Origin: Candidatus Mediterraneibacter intestinipullorum
GTDB lineage: Bacteria > Bacillota > Clostridia > Lachnospirales > Lachnospiraceae
Direction of reading: 5' to 3'
DNA: 36,252 bases
Assembly: GCA_019118665.1 (NCBI GenBank)
Contig: DWYM01000038.1
Span: forward strand, 1 to 36,252
Notes under the pieces: model-generated
Told to the model about the DNA's origin: nothing
Databases searched by the model: none
Seen by the model: the letters and a program-made list of their open reading frames with translations, nothing else
In this document: piece by piece, positions 15,785 to 23,414 of the stretch
Layout of the letters: each line of letters starts with the position of its first letter
Position numbering within the stretch: position 1 is the first letter of the stretch
Program-made: the position numbers and the translations under genes

Positions 15785-15857
15785 ATCGTATCATGAAGAA
15801 TTTATCTCTGTCAATATGTTTTTAATGTTTATCATTAATTTTTATTTGTTTATCATT
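15785..15857 (-). promoter_or_regulatory. Promoter and duplicated motif upstream of DUF2975-XRE
   Basis: Minus-strand TTGACA (15809-15814), 18-base spacer, TACGAT (15785-15790). Upstream of the -35 the 11-mer TGTTTATCATT occurs twice on the plus strand (15826-15836 and 15847-15857), exactly 21 bp apart. Two helical turns of spacing suggests paired binding sites, plausibly for the XRE protein of this operon. Confidence 0.5.
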
Positions 15858-15943
15858 TAAATAATTTCCAGCCGACCCAGTGTGTGAATGGCGCCGCCGC
15901 AAACACGTTCCAAACATAGGGCAGAGAAAGGTTTTTGTAAAAT

Positions 15944-15971
15944 AAAAAAGACGCGGCTTCAAACGTCCGTC
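15944..15971 (-). terminator. Probable terminator of the YkgJ-type gene
   Basis: On the minus strand GACGG pairs with CCGCGTC across a short loop, with one bulged base, and is followed by TTTTTTATTTT. It lies about 20 bases after the gene's stop. The stem is weak. Confidence 0.45.
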
Positions 15972-15989
15972 CGAGTGCTTCCTCCAAAA

Positions 15990-16661
15990 TCAGAAACCAA
16001 ACTTCTCTCTTACTTCTCCCAGCCTTGCAGCAAACTCCTCATAAAATCCCTTCTCTTCCGCTGCCATGTATGCCGTCTCATAAAATCTGCGCAGCACATA
16101 CAATGTCAGGATCCTTACATTTTCTTCGCTCAGTGTATCCAGCGCGTTTTCGCACTGATCCAGGAAGCTGTGCCACTCCATGATGTAGTTTTCATATGCT
16201 TTCAGGTTTGGGATACCCAGCCACTTTTTGATCTTTATCTTCCCTCTGTCCTGTTTCCGGCACTCATGGATCTGGATGAAATACTTAAATCCGTTTTTCT
16301 CGTAATATCTCCCCAGCGGGAAAAGCCTGCAGAGCCCCGGACGCCATGGATGTACGGAGCACCGCCCCTGTCCGTCTAAAAATGGACAGGCATCCCGCAC
16401 ACTGTCCATCTTCAGGTTCAGGAGTACCATCCCATCCACAATGTTCAGCTCTATATTTCCGGCTTCCAATAATGCCTGAAAGTCTCTGCGCATCCCCCTG
16501 TGCAGCCTCCAGATATCCATGGGGTCCAGGATGACCGAGCTGCCCATTCCTCTGCAGCAGTCCGAACAGCCCGCACAGTCATGGCAGTCCGCCTTCACCA
16601 TGTCCCCGGAAGAATAAAGTCTGCCGTCTGATATTTCATTTAAGTCAACGTTTCGTTTCAT
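15990..16661 (-). CDS. YkgJ-family cysteine cluster protein
   Basis: 223 residues. The family pattern is clear: an N-terminal CHDCAGCSDCCRGMG (about 26-40) with closely spaced cysteines, then DACPFLDGQGRCSVHPWRP and GLCRLFPLG, and a later HEC cysteine. These cysteines are expected to bind zinc or an iron-sulfur cluster (family suggestion; not proven). The C-terminal 90 residues are helical and lack cysteines apart from DQCENAL. AGAGGG precedes ATG 16661. It lies 39 bases downstream of the DUF6198 gene on the same strand, likely one transcript. Confidence 0.85.
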   Translation of the reverse strand: MKRNVDLNEISDGRLYSSGDMVKADCHDCAGCSDCCRGMGSSVILDPMDIWRLHRGMRRDFQALLEAGNIELNIVDGMVLLNLKMDSVRDACPFLDGQGRCSVHPWRPGLCRLFPLGRYYEKNGFKYFIQIHECRKQDRGKIKIKKWLGIPNLKAYENYIMEWHSFLDQCENALDTLSEENVRILTLYVLRRFYETAYMAAEEKGFYEEFAARLGEVREKFGF

Positions 16662-16700
16662 GATCTGTCATCCCTCTTGAACTTTTATCCTCAGAACCCT

Positions 16701-17453
16701 CTACTGCTCCACGCAGGACAGACGGTTCATCCTGTCATAAAAAAACCGGTTAAACAAAGACATCACCCTGCCTACTCCGACCACGGCAAACACTGTGCCG
16801 ATCCCCACTCCTGCCAGATGCCCGGCAAAGATTAGACCAATGGATGTACTGATCAGAATATTCACCACATCCACACAGTTCTTTGTAAAACCCACATCTT
16901 TGTGAACAAAATCCGCGATCGCCTGGACAATGCCGTCTCCCGGATTGGGAATGATCCTCATATTAAGGGACATAGCCGCACCGATCCCTGTAAATACGAT
17001 GGCCATCAGCAGCACGATCACCCGCACTGTCATCTGGCCCGGCGTGCTCCGTCCCCCGGAAGAAAGATCCGGTATCCCGGCAGAAAAAATGTTTAAGAAG
17101 CGGGTAAAGATAATACTTAGCGGAAACTGAAGAAAATCCATCAGAAGCGCCAGCTTCCGGTTTCTGTGACCGGCATTCTTTAACACCTCCACCGTATTCT
17201 TCTCATATCTTTTGTACCGTATCGTATGTAAAATCATCTCAATGACGATAAACACAGCATAAAGCCCAAGCGTGGTATTCCCAAAACTGTATCCGAACAC
17301 CTCAGAAATGCTGCTGGATACAGAAATGATCGCGGATACGCCAAGTCCTGCCCTTGTGTTCAGTGTGAGTCCCATTGCCAGGATCAAAAGTCCCAGCAGA
17401 TAGAAGCCCCACCGGTATAGCGCCGCCTGTTTCATATTTTGTCTCATCCCCAT
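16701..17453 (-). CDS. DUF6198/YczE-like integral membrane protein
   Basis: 250-residue polytopic protein with five or six predicted helices, including FYLLGLLILAMGLTL near the N-terminus, VRVIVLLMAIVFTGIGAAM, and LAGVGIGTVFAVVGVGRVM near the end. Conserved-looking loops LNTRAGLGVSA and IPNPGDGIVQAIA are typical of the YitT/YczE-type group; no transport substrate is known. The ATG at 17453 has only a weak GAGAG; a second ATG two codons later is possible. A promoter lies at 17545-17574. Confidence 0.8.
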   Translation of the reverse strand: MGMRQNMKQAALYRWGFYLLGLLILAMGLTLNTRAGLGVSAIISVSSSISEVFGYSFGNTTLGLYAVFIVIEMILHTIRYKRYEKNTVEVLKNAGHRNRKLALLMDFLQFPLSIIFTRFLNIFSAGIPDLSSGGRSTPGQMTVRVIVLLMAIVFTGIGAAMSLNMRIIPNPGDGIVQAIADFVHKDVGFTKNCVDVVNILISTSIGLIFAGHLAGVGIGTVFAVVGVGRVMSLFNRFFYDRMNRLSCVEQ

Positions 17454-17544
17454 CTTACTCTCTGATATGGCATCCCCCTGCTCTCATGAAGGAAATGGCC
17501 GCGCCAGTGCAGATACTGCCTCATCCTCTGGCCGCAGCTATATC

Positions 17545-17574
17545 ATTATAAAGGAGTTCCGGCAGTTCTATCAA
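17545..17574 (-). promoter_or_regulatory. Promoter of the DUF6198-YkgJ pair
   Basis: Minus-strand TTGATA (17569-17574), 18-base spacer, TATAAT (17545-17550), about 90 bases before the DUF6198 start. It lies immediately outside the nested-repeat element that begins at 17602. Confidence 0.55.
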
Positions 17575-17671
17575 GTATTTTATCAGAGACGAAAGAAAAT
17601 AGATCTGAATTTGTCTGTGGGACTATCCGCACATAAAACGTCCGAAAACCGCTGACTAATTTTAAGACATA

Positions 17672-17880
17672 TTCGCGGCGGGCAGGGATGTGGCTCTGGT
17701 TCCGGTTCCGTAATCTGGGAAAGACGTAAAAGGAATGGAATGTGGCTAAAAGCAATTTCAAAGCGGACGATTCGCTAACGCTCAGGCATCCGCTTTGAAA
17801 TTAACGCCACATCTCATTCCTTTAAGTCTTTCCAGCAGATTACTCCAAGTCACCGCCGCCACATCCCTGCCCGCCGCGAA
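17672..17880. repeat. Hairpin A of the nested-repeat element
   Basis: The outermost arms, 17672-17694 and 17858-17880, are perfectly complementary over 23 bp (core GGCGGGCAGGGATGTGGC). Successive inner pairs are 17710-17725 with 17826-17843 (one bulge and one mismatch), AAAGGAATG 17729-17737 with CATTCCTTT 17815-17823, ATGTGGC 17740-17746 with GCCACAT 17806-17812, and AATTTCAAAGCGGA 17754-17767 with 17789-17802. The 21-base apical loop is 17768-17788. The nesting is colinear, giving one 209-base cruciform or RNA hairpin. Confidence 0.85.
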
Positions 17881-18119
17881 AGGCTTCTGAAACAGGGCTG
17901 CGGTTTTCTACGTTCACCCAACCGGCAGTCTCCAAAAGAAATTTCAGGATTTTCAAAGTTGAATGCAAAGGGGGCTTCAACGGCAAAACAAAGCTTTCAT
18001 CCCATAGTCTATGACGTGAAGCTGCGCTTTCTTCTTTCGAAATCTGTATTTGCCGGGGAGTCTTCCGACTCGAGCAAGCTCAGAAAACAGCGGAGCGCCT
18101 TTTCGAAAAACCTTTCAGA

Positions 18120-18319
18120 GCGGGTGTGTGGGTGGCTGAGGTGACTTCGGAATGGAATTTAGAAAAATAGAAATCCGGGAATATGCGTTAAGCTGGGCAA
18201 TGGGATTGTCTGAGACGAAGGCGAGTTGCCCATTGCCCAGATTTGCCCTTAGCACATTTCCGGATTTCGTTATTTTTCTTGTTCCATGGAGCGGAGCCGA
18301 AGCCAGCCACATCCCCGCG
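18120..18319. repeat. Hairpin B of the nested-repeat element
   Basis: Nested pairs from the apex outward: CTGGGCAATGGG 18193-18204 with 18229-18240 (12 bp perfect), GAAATCCGG 18170-18178 with 18260-18268, AGAAAAATA 18161-18169 with TATTTTTCT 18271-18279, and CTTCGG plus GTGGCTG (18132-18150) with CCGAAGCCAGCCAC (18297-18310). The base is imperfect GCGGG/CCCCGC pairing (18120-18131 with 18308-18319). The right base, read on the minus strand, is GCGGGGATGTGGCTGG, close to the base of hairpin A. Confidence 0.8.
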
Positions 18320-18396
18320 CTAAATACGTTTGGGATAATCTGCTCCGAAGTTTTCGGACGCTTTTGTATGGACAGTCCCACAGACAAATCCAGATT

Positions 18397-18678
18397 TTAC
18401 GCACACACGTTTTCCAGGATCTCTTCCAGCGCGTTCTTGCTGCTCGTATGGCACCTGACTACGTCCGCATTACATCGCCCTGCCTCTTCTACCGCGCACC
18501 GCACCATCTTGTGGGACACCGTATTCGTGAAAAGCACGATCAGATCCGGACTTCCGATCTGTTTGCTGAGACTTGCCGACATCTGTGTGAACACCTTTGC
18601 CTTACAGTTGAACCTTTTGCATATCTGCTTATACTGACATACCATTCTGTCATGGCCGCCTATGATAACAACACTCAT
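18397..18678 (-). CDS. DUF2325 domain protein
   Basis: 93-residue protein beginning MSVVIIGGHDRM, the hallmark start of DUF2325, a small Rossmann-like family of unknown function. Further family-like blocks are SPDLIVLFTNTVSHKMV and the cysteine-containing NADVVRCHTSSKNALEEIL. Its stop codon TAA (18397-18399) touches the end of the nested-repeat element. Upstream are a promoter and a DtxR-box-like dyad, so it is a predicted member of the iron regulon. It lies 162 bases downstream of the ferredoxin-like gene, which has its own terminator. Confidence 0.85.
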   Translation of the reverse strand: MSVVIIGGHDRMVCQYKQICKRFNCKAKVFTQMSASLSKQIGSPDLIVLFTNTVSHKMVRCAVEEAGRCNADVVRCHTSSKNALEEILENVCA

Positions 18679-18727
18679 ATCAAACCTCCTGATGACAAGT
18701 AACTGAACAATGAATCTCCGACATTAG

Positions 18728-18783
18728 GTTAGTTTATTCTAACTCACATCAGTTATGATACACTATTCGCCATAAAATAGCAA
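18728..18783 (-). promoter_or_regulatory. DUF2325 promoter with DtxR-box-like operator
   Basis: Minus-strand TTGCTA (18778-18783), 17-base spacer, TATCAT (18755-18760). The perfect dyad GTTAG-TTTATT-CTAAC (18728-18743) follows 11 bases after the -10; on its other flank the sequence extends to TTAGGTTAG (18724-18732), identical to the left half of the DtxR/IdeR consensus. Repression by a DtxR-type protein is inferred. Confidence 0.6.
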
Positions 18784-18825
18784 GAGGAATTTGAAATTCG
18801 TTCTCATTATCAATAAATTTTATAT

Positions 18826-18850
18826 AAAAAGGAGAGCTGATCAGCTCTCC
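18826..18850 (-). terminator. Terminator of the ferredoxin-like gene
   Basis: GGAGAGCTGATCAGCTCTCC (18831-18850) is a perfect 20-bp palindrome: GGAGAGC, loop TGATCA, GCTCTCC. On the minus strand it is followed by TTTTTATAT. The gene's TGA stop lies inside the hairpin loop. Confidence 0.8.
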
Positions 18851-19548
18851 AATATCCTCCCATCAGTGGAAATCACCGTTACAGACCAGGGGATAAACTT
18901 CCCGCTGTTCTGCAGAGCAGTCTTGGCAGCATGCTCCACCCCTCTGCAGCACGGTACCTCCATGCGGACGATCGCCACACTCTTTATGTCATTTTCCCTG
19001 ATGATCTCTGTGAGCTTTTCGGAATAATCAATGTCATCCAGCTTGGGGCATCCCACCAGGGTGATATGTCCTTTGATGAACTTTTCATGGAATCCCGCGT
19101 AAGCAAACGCCGTGCAGTCTGCGGCAATCAGCAGCTTCGCTCCGTCAAAATAAGGTGCTTTCACAGGAACCAGCTTGATCTGTACCGGCCACTGCGACAG
19201 CCTGCTTGGCTGGTCATAAAGCGCATGGACATCCTCTGAGCTTTCCTTACGCTGTATCGCCTTTGCCTGGCTTCCCGGACACCCCCACGGTAAAGGCGCC
19301 TCCTGTTCCTTTTTTTCTTTATTCCGCATCACTGCCTCATGGTCGTAGGCCGCAGCCTCCCGCTCCACAAAAGTGATCGCGTCGACCGGGCATACCGGAA
19401 GGCAGTCTCCCAGCCCATCGCAGTAATCATCCCTCAGCAGCTTTGCCTTTCCATTCACCATGCCAATGGCCCCTTCATGACATGCCTGAGCGCACGCCCC
19501 GCAGTCATTGCATTTCTCTTCGTCAATCTGGATAATTTTCCGGATCAT
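18841..19548 (-). CDS. 4Fe-4S dicluster-type ferredoxin domain protein
   Basis: 235 residues. The N-terminus carries CNDCGACAQACHEGA (about 13-27), a standard 4Fe-4S motif, and a second set, CDGLGDCLPVCPVDA (about 43-57), with spacing C-x5-C-x3-CP. The remaining about 150 residues contain further cysteines (WGCPGS, ADCTAF, VGCPKL, VPCCRG) and resemble an uncharacterised electron-transfer or redox-sensor domain seen with such ferredoxins in anaerobes. Start ATG 19548 follows GGGAGAGG. It is probably an oxidoreductase accessory in the cytosol; substrate unknown. It is a separate unit from DUF2325, since a terminator overlaps its stop. Confidence 0.82.
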   Translation of the reverse strand: MIRKIIQIDEEKCNDCGACAQACHEGAIGMVNGKAKLLRDDYCDGLGDCLPVCPVDAITFVEREAAAYDHEAVMRNKEKKEQEAPLPWGCPGSQAKAIQRKESSEDVHALYDQPSRLSQWPVQIKLVPVKAPYFDGAKLLIAADCTAFAYAGFHEKFIKGHITLVGCPKLDDIDYSEKLTEIIRENDIKSVAIVRMEVPCCRGVEHAAKTALQNSGKFIPWSVTVISTDGRILES

Positions 19549-19619
19549 ATATACCTCTCCCTTCCTCTGTCTGCACATCTGTATCCAATGAGATTATGTC
19601 ACAGATAACCTGATTTTTC

Positions 19620-19635
19620 TGTTGTTATTACAACA
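19620..19635. promoter_or_regulatory. Dyad upstream of the ferredoxin-like gene
   Basis: TGTTGT (19620-19625) and ACAACA (19630-19635) form a dyad with a 4-base spacer. They are flanked by longer complementary arms CTGATTTTT (19611-19619) and AAAAATCAG (19645-19653). It lies between two divergent genes, so it may be an operator; no factor can be named. Confidence 0.35.
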
Positions 19636-19669
19636 AAATACAAAAAAATCAGATTAACCTCTTTTTTGC

Positions 19670-19698
19670 TTGACTGCTCATGATAAATATGCCAGAAT
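19670..19698 (+). promoter_or_regulatory. Lipoprotein gene promoter
   Basis: TTGACT (19670-19675), 17-base spacer, CAGAAT (19693-19698), 37 bases before the ATG at 19736. Confidence 0.5.
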
Positions 19699-19735
19699 GT
19701 TCTTTAGAAAAAATTTACCGAGGAGGAAAAAGATT

Positions 19736-20263
19736 ATGAAAAATTTAATCCGAAAAATGTTACTTATCTCATGTGTGGCAGTATTCGCTTTTACATTCAC
19801 TGCCTGCGGGAAGTCTGATAACAATGAACCCGCCGTCACAGAAGAAGACGCGTCCACAGACACAGATACCGCAGAAGCTGAAACCGGAGACGACGCTGAT
19901 GCTTCAGATGACCTCACATCCGGGAGATACGCGACTCTTGAGGAATTTATCAATTCAGACGTGATGCAGCAGCAGCTTGCGAGCCAGACTGCTTCGCTTG
20001 AAGGCAATGGGCTGAGCGTGGAACTCACCGCCGAGGGAAGCAAACTGATCTACAACTTTACGCTTACTGATCCTAATCTTACCGCTGCGCTCGATGTTGC
20101 AGCCCTTGAGGCCTCTCTCGACTCACAGTCTGCCACATATGAGGCCATCGCTTCCACCATCCCGCTTGCCGTGGATGTGGAAAATCCGTCTGTTGTAGTA
20201 CGGTATCTGGACAGCACAGGAGCTGAACTTTTCTCAAAAGAATTTGTACCTTCAGCAGAATAA
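19736..20263 (+). CDS. Lipoprotein, DUF4854-like
   Basis: 175-residue exported lipoprotein. The signal peptide has basic start MKNLIRKM, a hydrophobic core, and lipobox FTAC-GK, with the lipidated cysteine at about residue 22. An acidic, low-complexity linker rich in D, E, T and A follows (TEEDASTDTDTAEAETGDDA). The folded C-terminal domain begins at about residue 60 (YATLEEFINSDVMQQQL, then GLSVELTAEGSKLIYNFTL) and resembles DUF4854 of clostridial lipoproteins; no function is known. GAGGAGG (19720-19726) marks the ATG. It stands alone between its own promoter and a strong terminator. Confidence 0.75.
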   Translation: MKNLIRKMLLISCVAVFAFTFTACGKSDNNEPAVTEEDASTDTDTAEAETGDDADASDDLTSGRYATLEEFINSDVMQQQLASQTASLEGNGLSVELTAEGSKLIYNFTLTDPNLTAALDVAALEASLDSQSATYEAIASTIPLAVDVENPSVVVRYLDSTGAELFSKEFVPSAE

Positions 20264-20293
20264 AAAACAGTGGCCGGCTTTTCGGAATATCTG

Positions 20294-20346
20294 GCGCCCG
20301 CGGGAACTGTACGCTTTAACAAGCACAGTCCCACGGGCGCTTTTTT
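20294..20346 (+). terminator. Terminator of the lipoprotein gene
   Basis: GCGCCCG plus GGAACTGT (20294-20310) pairs with ACAGTCCC plus CGGGCGC (20325-20340), about 15 pairs with small mismatches, followed by TTTTTT (20341-20346). Confidence 0.88.
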
Positions 20347-20445
20347 CCATTTCACGCCCCAATTTTACTTCCCCCGGATGCCTGTACGAAAACAATCCAA
20401 AACTGTATATATTATATATTGACAGTTATTACAGTTTGTGCTGAT

Positions 20446-20468
20446 CTGTACTTATCAAACAAGTACAG
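20446..20468. promoter_or_regulatory. Candidate GntR/YtrA operator before the ABC cluster
   Basis: CTGTACTT (20446-20453) and AAGTACAG (20461-20468) form a perfect 8-bp dyad with a 7-base spacer, 22 bases before the first ABC gene. A possible promoter lies upstream: TTGACA (20419-20424), 17 bases, TGATCT. Small dyads of this type fit the YtrA-type GntR protein encoded inside the cluster. Confidence 0.45.
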
Positions 20469-20490
20469 TATTAACAAAGGAGTGAATCAA

Positions 20491-21341
20491 ATGAACCAGC
20501 ATTATATATCTATCCGGCATCTCTCCAAAAAATTCAGCAAAGATTTTGTACTGAAAGATGTCAATGCAGAACTTCGAAAAGGCGAGATCCTCGGTTTTCT
20601 TGGTCCCAGCGGAGCGGGAAAGACGACTACCATCAAGATCCTCACCGGACAGCTCCGCCCCACTTCCGGGGAAGCCGAAGTGCTGGGTATCCCCTGCGAC
20701 AGGATCGATGAGACGATCTACGAGCAGATCGGCATCGTCACAGATGTGAGCGGTGTCTATGAGCGGATGAGCGTTTTCGACAATCTCAAGTATTTTGCCC
20801 GGATTCTAACGTGCCTCTCAAAGAGATCGACCCTCTCTTAAAGAGGATCGGACTTTACGAGCACCGCAAAAAGCCCGCCGCCAAACTGTCCCAAGGTCAG
20901 ACCCAGAGGCTCATCCTTGCCAGGGCAATCCTGCACAAGCCCAAAGTGCTCTTCCTCGACGAGCCTACCAGCGGGCTTGACCCCTCCACGGCGCTTGAGG
21001 TACACAAAATGCTGATGGAATCTAAAGCCGAGGGCATGTCCATCTTCCTCACCACCCACAACATGGAGGAAGCGACAAAGCTCTGCGACCATGTGGCTCT
21101 TTTAAATGAGGGCGTCATCGTGGAGTACGGCTCTCCGGAAGAAATCTGCCTGAAATATAATAAGATGAAAAAATATAAAGTCCAGCTTACAGATGGGACG
21201 AAACATCTTCTGGATCAGGGCGCTGAGACAGCGGAAAAGATCGCGTCCTGGATGGCCGGCGGACAGATCGAGACACTGCACTCCTGCGAACCCACGCTGG
21301 AAACTGTATTCTTAGAAGTAACAGGGAGGAAATTACAATGA
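20491..21341 (+). pseudogene. ABC transporter ATP-binding protein, frameshifted
   Basis: About 282 residues when rejoined. The first part holds Walker A (GPSGAGKTT) and the Q-loop region; the second holds the signature LSQGQTQR, Walker B VLFLDEP, and an H-loop (TTHNMEE). The frames change at about 20807-20809. One extra A there would read FARILNVPLKEIDPLL without a break, so one base seems lost from an A-run. Good RBS AAAGGAG at 20476-20482. As it stands, translation stops after about 116 residues, before the signature. It belongs to the drug/peptide exporter type (ABC-2 partner follows). A sequencing error is possible. Confidence 0.82.
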
Positions 21342-22130
21342 AAACAACCGGGAACAATACAACACCAAAAAAAAGAATCCGAGGTCAGAGCGCTCCGCGT
21401 ACGTCCTGTCCATCTGCGGAAACTTGCCGCCATCACAGAAGTGAAAGGAAAAGCGCTGTTCAGCAAGAACTTTATCATTATGCCCATCTTCGCTCTTGGG
21501 TTTACTTTTCTTATGAAAACAGTATACGGCTCAATCGCGGAAGGGGTGTTTGATCTGAGCACTTACGCCCTCGCGCTGGGCGTGCTCATGAACATGGTGA
21601 TGGAAGGCGTGTACTGTACGGCAGCCGCCCTTGCGGAAGAGAAGGAGAAAAATACACTCCGCACGCTGATGACATCATCTGTCAATGGGCTGGAATTCTT
21701 TCTGGGAAGTTTTATCCCGATCCTCCTGATGTGCATTGCTGTAAACATACTGTGCGCGGTCATAGCCGGAGTCAGCATGGACGCCCCCCAGTGGGCGGCA
21801 TACATTGCAGTCACGACTTTCTCATCTGCCACCAGCACGGTAATCGGCATGATCTTCGGTATCTATTCCAAAACGCAGGTATCGACCAGCACAATAACTA
21901 CATCCGCGGCACTTGTCCTGATGATGGTGCCCATGCTCAGCGGTTTCAGCGATGTCCTTGAACAGCTTTCCGGATTCCTGTTTACCGGGATCGTTTATGA
22001 GGCGATCGGAAATATCAACAGCAGCCTCCCATTCATCGACGCGCAGGGCATTGCGGTGCTCGCAGGTGAGTTTATCCTGTTCGTGATCCTCTTTCTCGTA
22101 CTGTACCGCAAGAATGGATTTGAGAGATGA
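21338..22130 (+). pseudogene. ABC-2 type permease, frameshifted in a run of eight A
   Basis: The ATG at 21338 overlaps the preceding gene's TGA, with GGGAGG upstream. After ten codons the frame enters a run of eight A (21367-21374). From there only the +1 frame gives protein-like sequence: ESEVRALRVRPVHLRKLAAI, then about six membrane helices to the TGA at 22128-22130. With seven A the whole gene would read as one frame of 263 residues. An internal ATG at 21441 could give an N-terminally shortened product, but no clear Shine-Dalgarno precedes it. An A8 tract can slip during transcription, so partial expression is not excluded. Confidence 0.78.
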
Positions 22131-22154
22131 GCACATGGTATCTGAGGTGAATAT

Positions 22155-22529
22155 ATGGAAATTATCTTAAGCAATGCGAGCGACCGCCCGATCTACGAGC
22201 AGATCACTTCGCAGATCAAAGAAATGATCATGAGAGGGGAGTTAAAGCCCGGTGAGTCCATGCCGTCCATGCGCAGGCTCGCCAAGGATCTCCATGTGAG
22301 CGTGATCACCACCCAGCGGGCTTATGACGACCTGCAGAGAGACGGATTCATCATCACGGTTCCGGCCAAGGGAACCTTTGTCTCTGCGCAGAATCAGGAT
22401 TTTATACGAGAGGAGAACCTTCGGAGGATCGAGAAGCTCCTCTCTGACGCCGCTGTTTTGGGACGAGAAAACGGTCTCTCCTTTGATGATCTGAAAAATA
22501 CACTGGAAGTCGTTTACTCGGCGGACTGA
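22155..22529 (+). CDS. GntR-family regulator, YtrA type
   Basis: 124-residue repressor with the winged helix GELKPGESMPSMRRLAKDLH plus VSVITTQRAYDDLQRDGF (about 31-68) and a short helical C-terminal extension typical of the YtrA subfamily, which has no ligand domain. GAGGTG stands before ATG 22155. It lies between the two ABC pairs and is the only intact gene of the cluster. YtrA-type regulators usually control the ABC exporter beside them in response to cell-wall-active compounds; that role is inferred here, and its targets in this cluster are broken. Confidence 0.88.
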   Translation: MEIILSNASDRPIYEQITSQIKEMIMRGELKPGESMPSMRRLAKDLHVSVITTQRAYDDLQRDGFIITVPAKGTFVSAQNQDFIREENLRRIEKLLSDAAVLGRENGLSFDDLKNTLEVVYSAD

Positions 22530-22566
22530 CAGCATGACAACAGCAATATACACGGAGGATCAACAG

Positions 22567-23414
22567 ATGGATTATGCGATACAGGTGGAAAACCTGACCA
22601 AGACATACAAAGATTTTACTCTGGAAAATATTTCCCTTAAGCTTCCCTGGGGGACAGTGATGCGTCTGATCGGTCAAAACGGCGCCGGTAAATCCACGTT
22701 TATCAATGCCCTGCTCGGCATAGTCAAAGCGGAGTACGACCATGTCTCCATGCTCGGGTACGACCTTAAAACTCAGGAAATGCTCATAAAAGAAGACATT
22801 GCCGTCATCTTCAACTATTCCCACTATGATCTGAGCTTCACTCCCCTCTTTGTGGGAAAAATGCTCTCCAGGTTCTACAAAAACTGGGACCAGGAAAAGC
22901 ACCTGTACTATCTGGAACGGTTCGGGCTTCCCCCGAAAAAGCGATTGAAAAGTTTTCTACCGGTATGCTGGCAAAGCTGGAGTTCACCGCCTTAAGCCAC
23001 GATCCGAAGCTGCTCATCCTGGGCGAGGGGACGAGCGGGCTGGACCCGGTAGTGCGCGACGAAATCCTTGATATTCTCAGGGAATTTAAGGAGGAGGAAG
23101 ACCGCGCGGTTCTGATATCCTCCCACATCACAAGCGATCTGCATAAGATTGCGGACTATATCGCCTACATTCATGAAGGAAAACTTCTTTTCGTCAGGAC
23201 ATATGACGAACTGCAGAACAACTATGGCATCATCAACTGCGGCAGACAGTTCTTTGACGCCCTGAGTCCGAATGATATCGTGGCGTACAAAAAGTACCGG
23301 GTGCTTGTCAGCAATAAACAGAAGCTGAAAAACATTTTTTCCGATATCCGGATCGAAACCGCCTCCATTGAAGATATTATGCTGTTTTTTGTTAAAGGAG
23401 AAAAAATACGATGA
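22567..23414 (+). pseudogene. Second ABC transporter ATP-binding protein, frameshifted and with degenerate Walker B
   Basis: Start ATG 22567 (MDYAIQVENLTKTY) after GGAGG. Walker A is GQNGAGKST. The frame breaks at a run of five C (22930-22934): adding one C yields LPPEKAIEKFSTGMLAKL and joins the two halves to about 282 residues. The rejoined protein also has LLILGEGTSGLDP where the family has LLILDEPTSGLDP, so the Walker B aspartate is replaced by glycine. A frameshift plus loss of a key residue argues for true decay rather than one read error. The last four bases (ATGA) overlap the next gene. Confidence 0.82.

Larger units (their letters stand above)
17602..18397. repeat. 0.8-kb noncoding element of nested inverted repeats
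   Basis: Imperfect terminal inverted repeats of about 48 bp (17602-17649 and 18350-18397) share TTTGTCTGTGGGACT and CGTCCGAAAAC with their complements. Inside lie two long hairpins of about 200 bases: A (17672-17880) and B (18120-18319), separated by a 239-base middle. I see no credible gene; the short ORFs have no ribosome binding sites and run through the palindromes. The right end abuts the TAA of the DUF2325 gene, and the left end lies 28 bases from the DUF6198 promoter. Non-autonomous mobile element, interspersed repeat or large structured RNA are all possible. Confidence 0.7.

Noticed and set aside
17959-18144. Short ORFs inside the nested-repeat element as genes
   Set aside because: No Shine-Dalgarno, they run into the hairpin arms, and the sequence constraint seen is pairing, not coding.
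18797-18815. Fur box in TTCTCATTATC upstream of DUF2325
   Set aside because: Only one half matches the 7-1-7 pattern; the other half is too poor to count.
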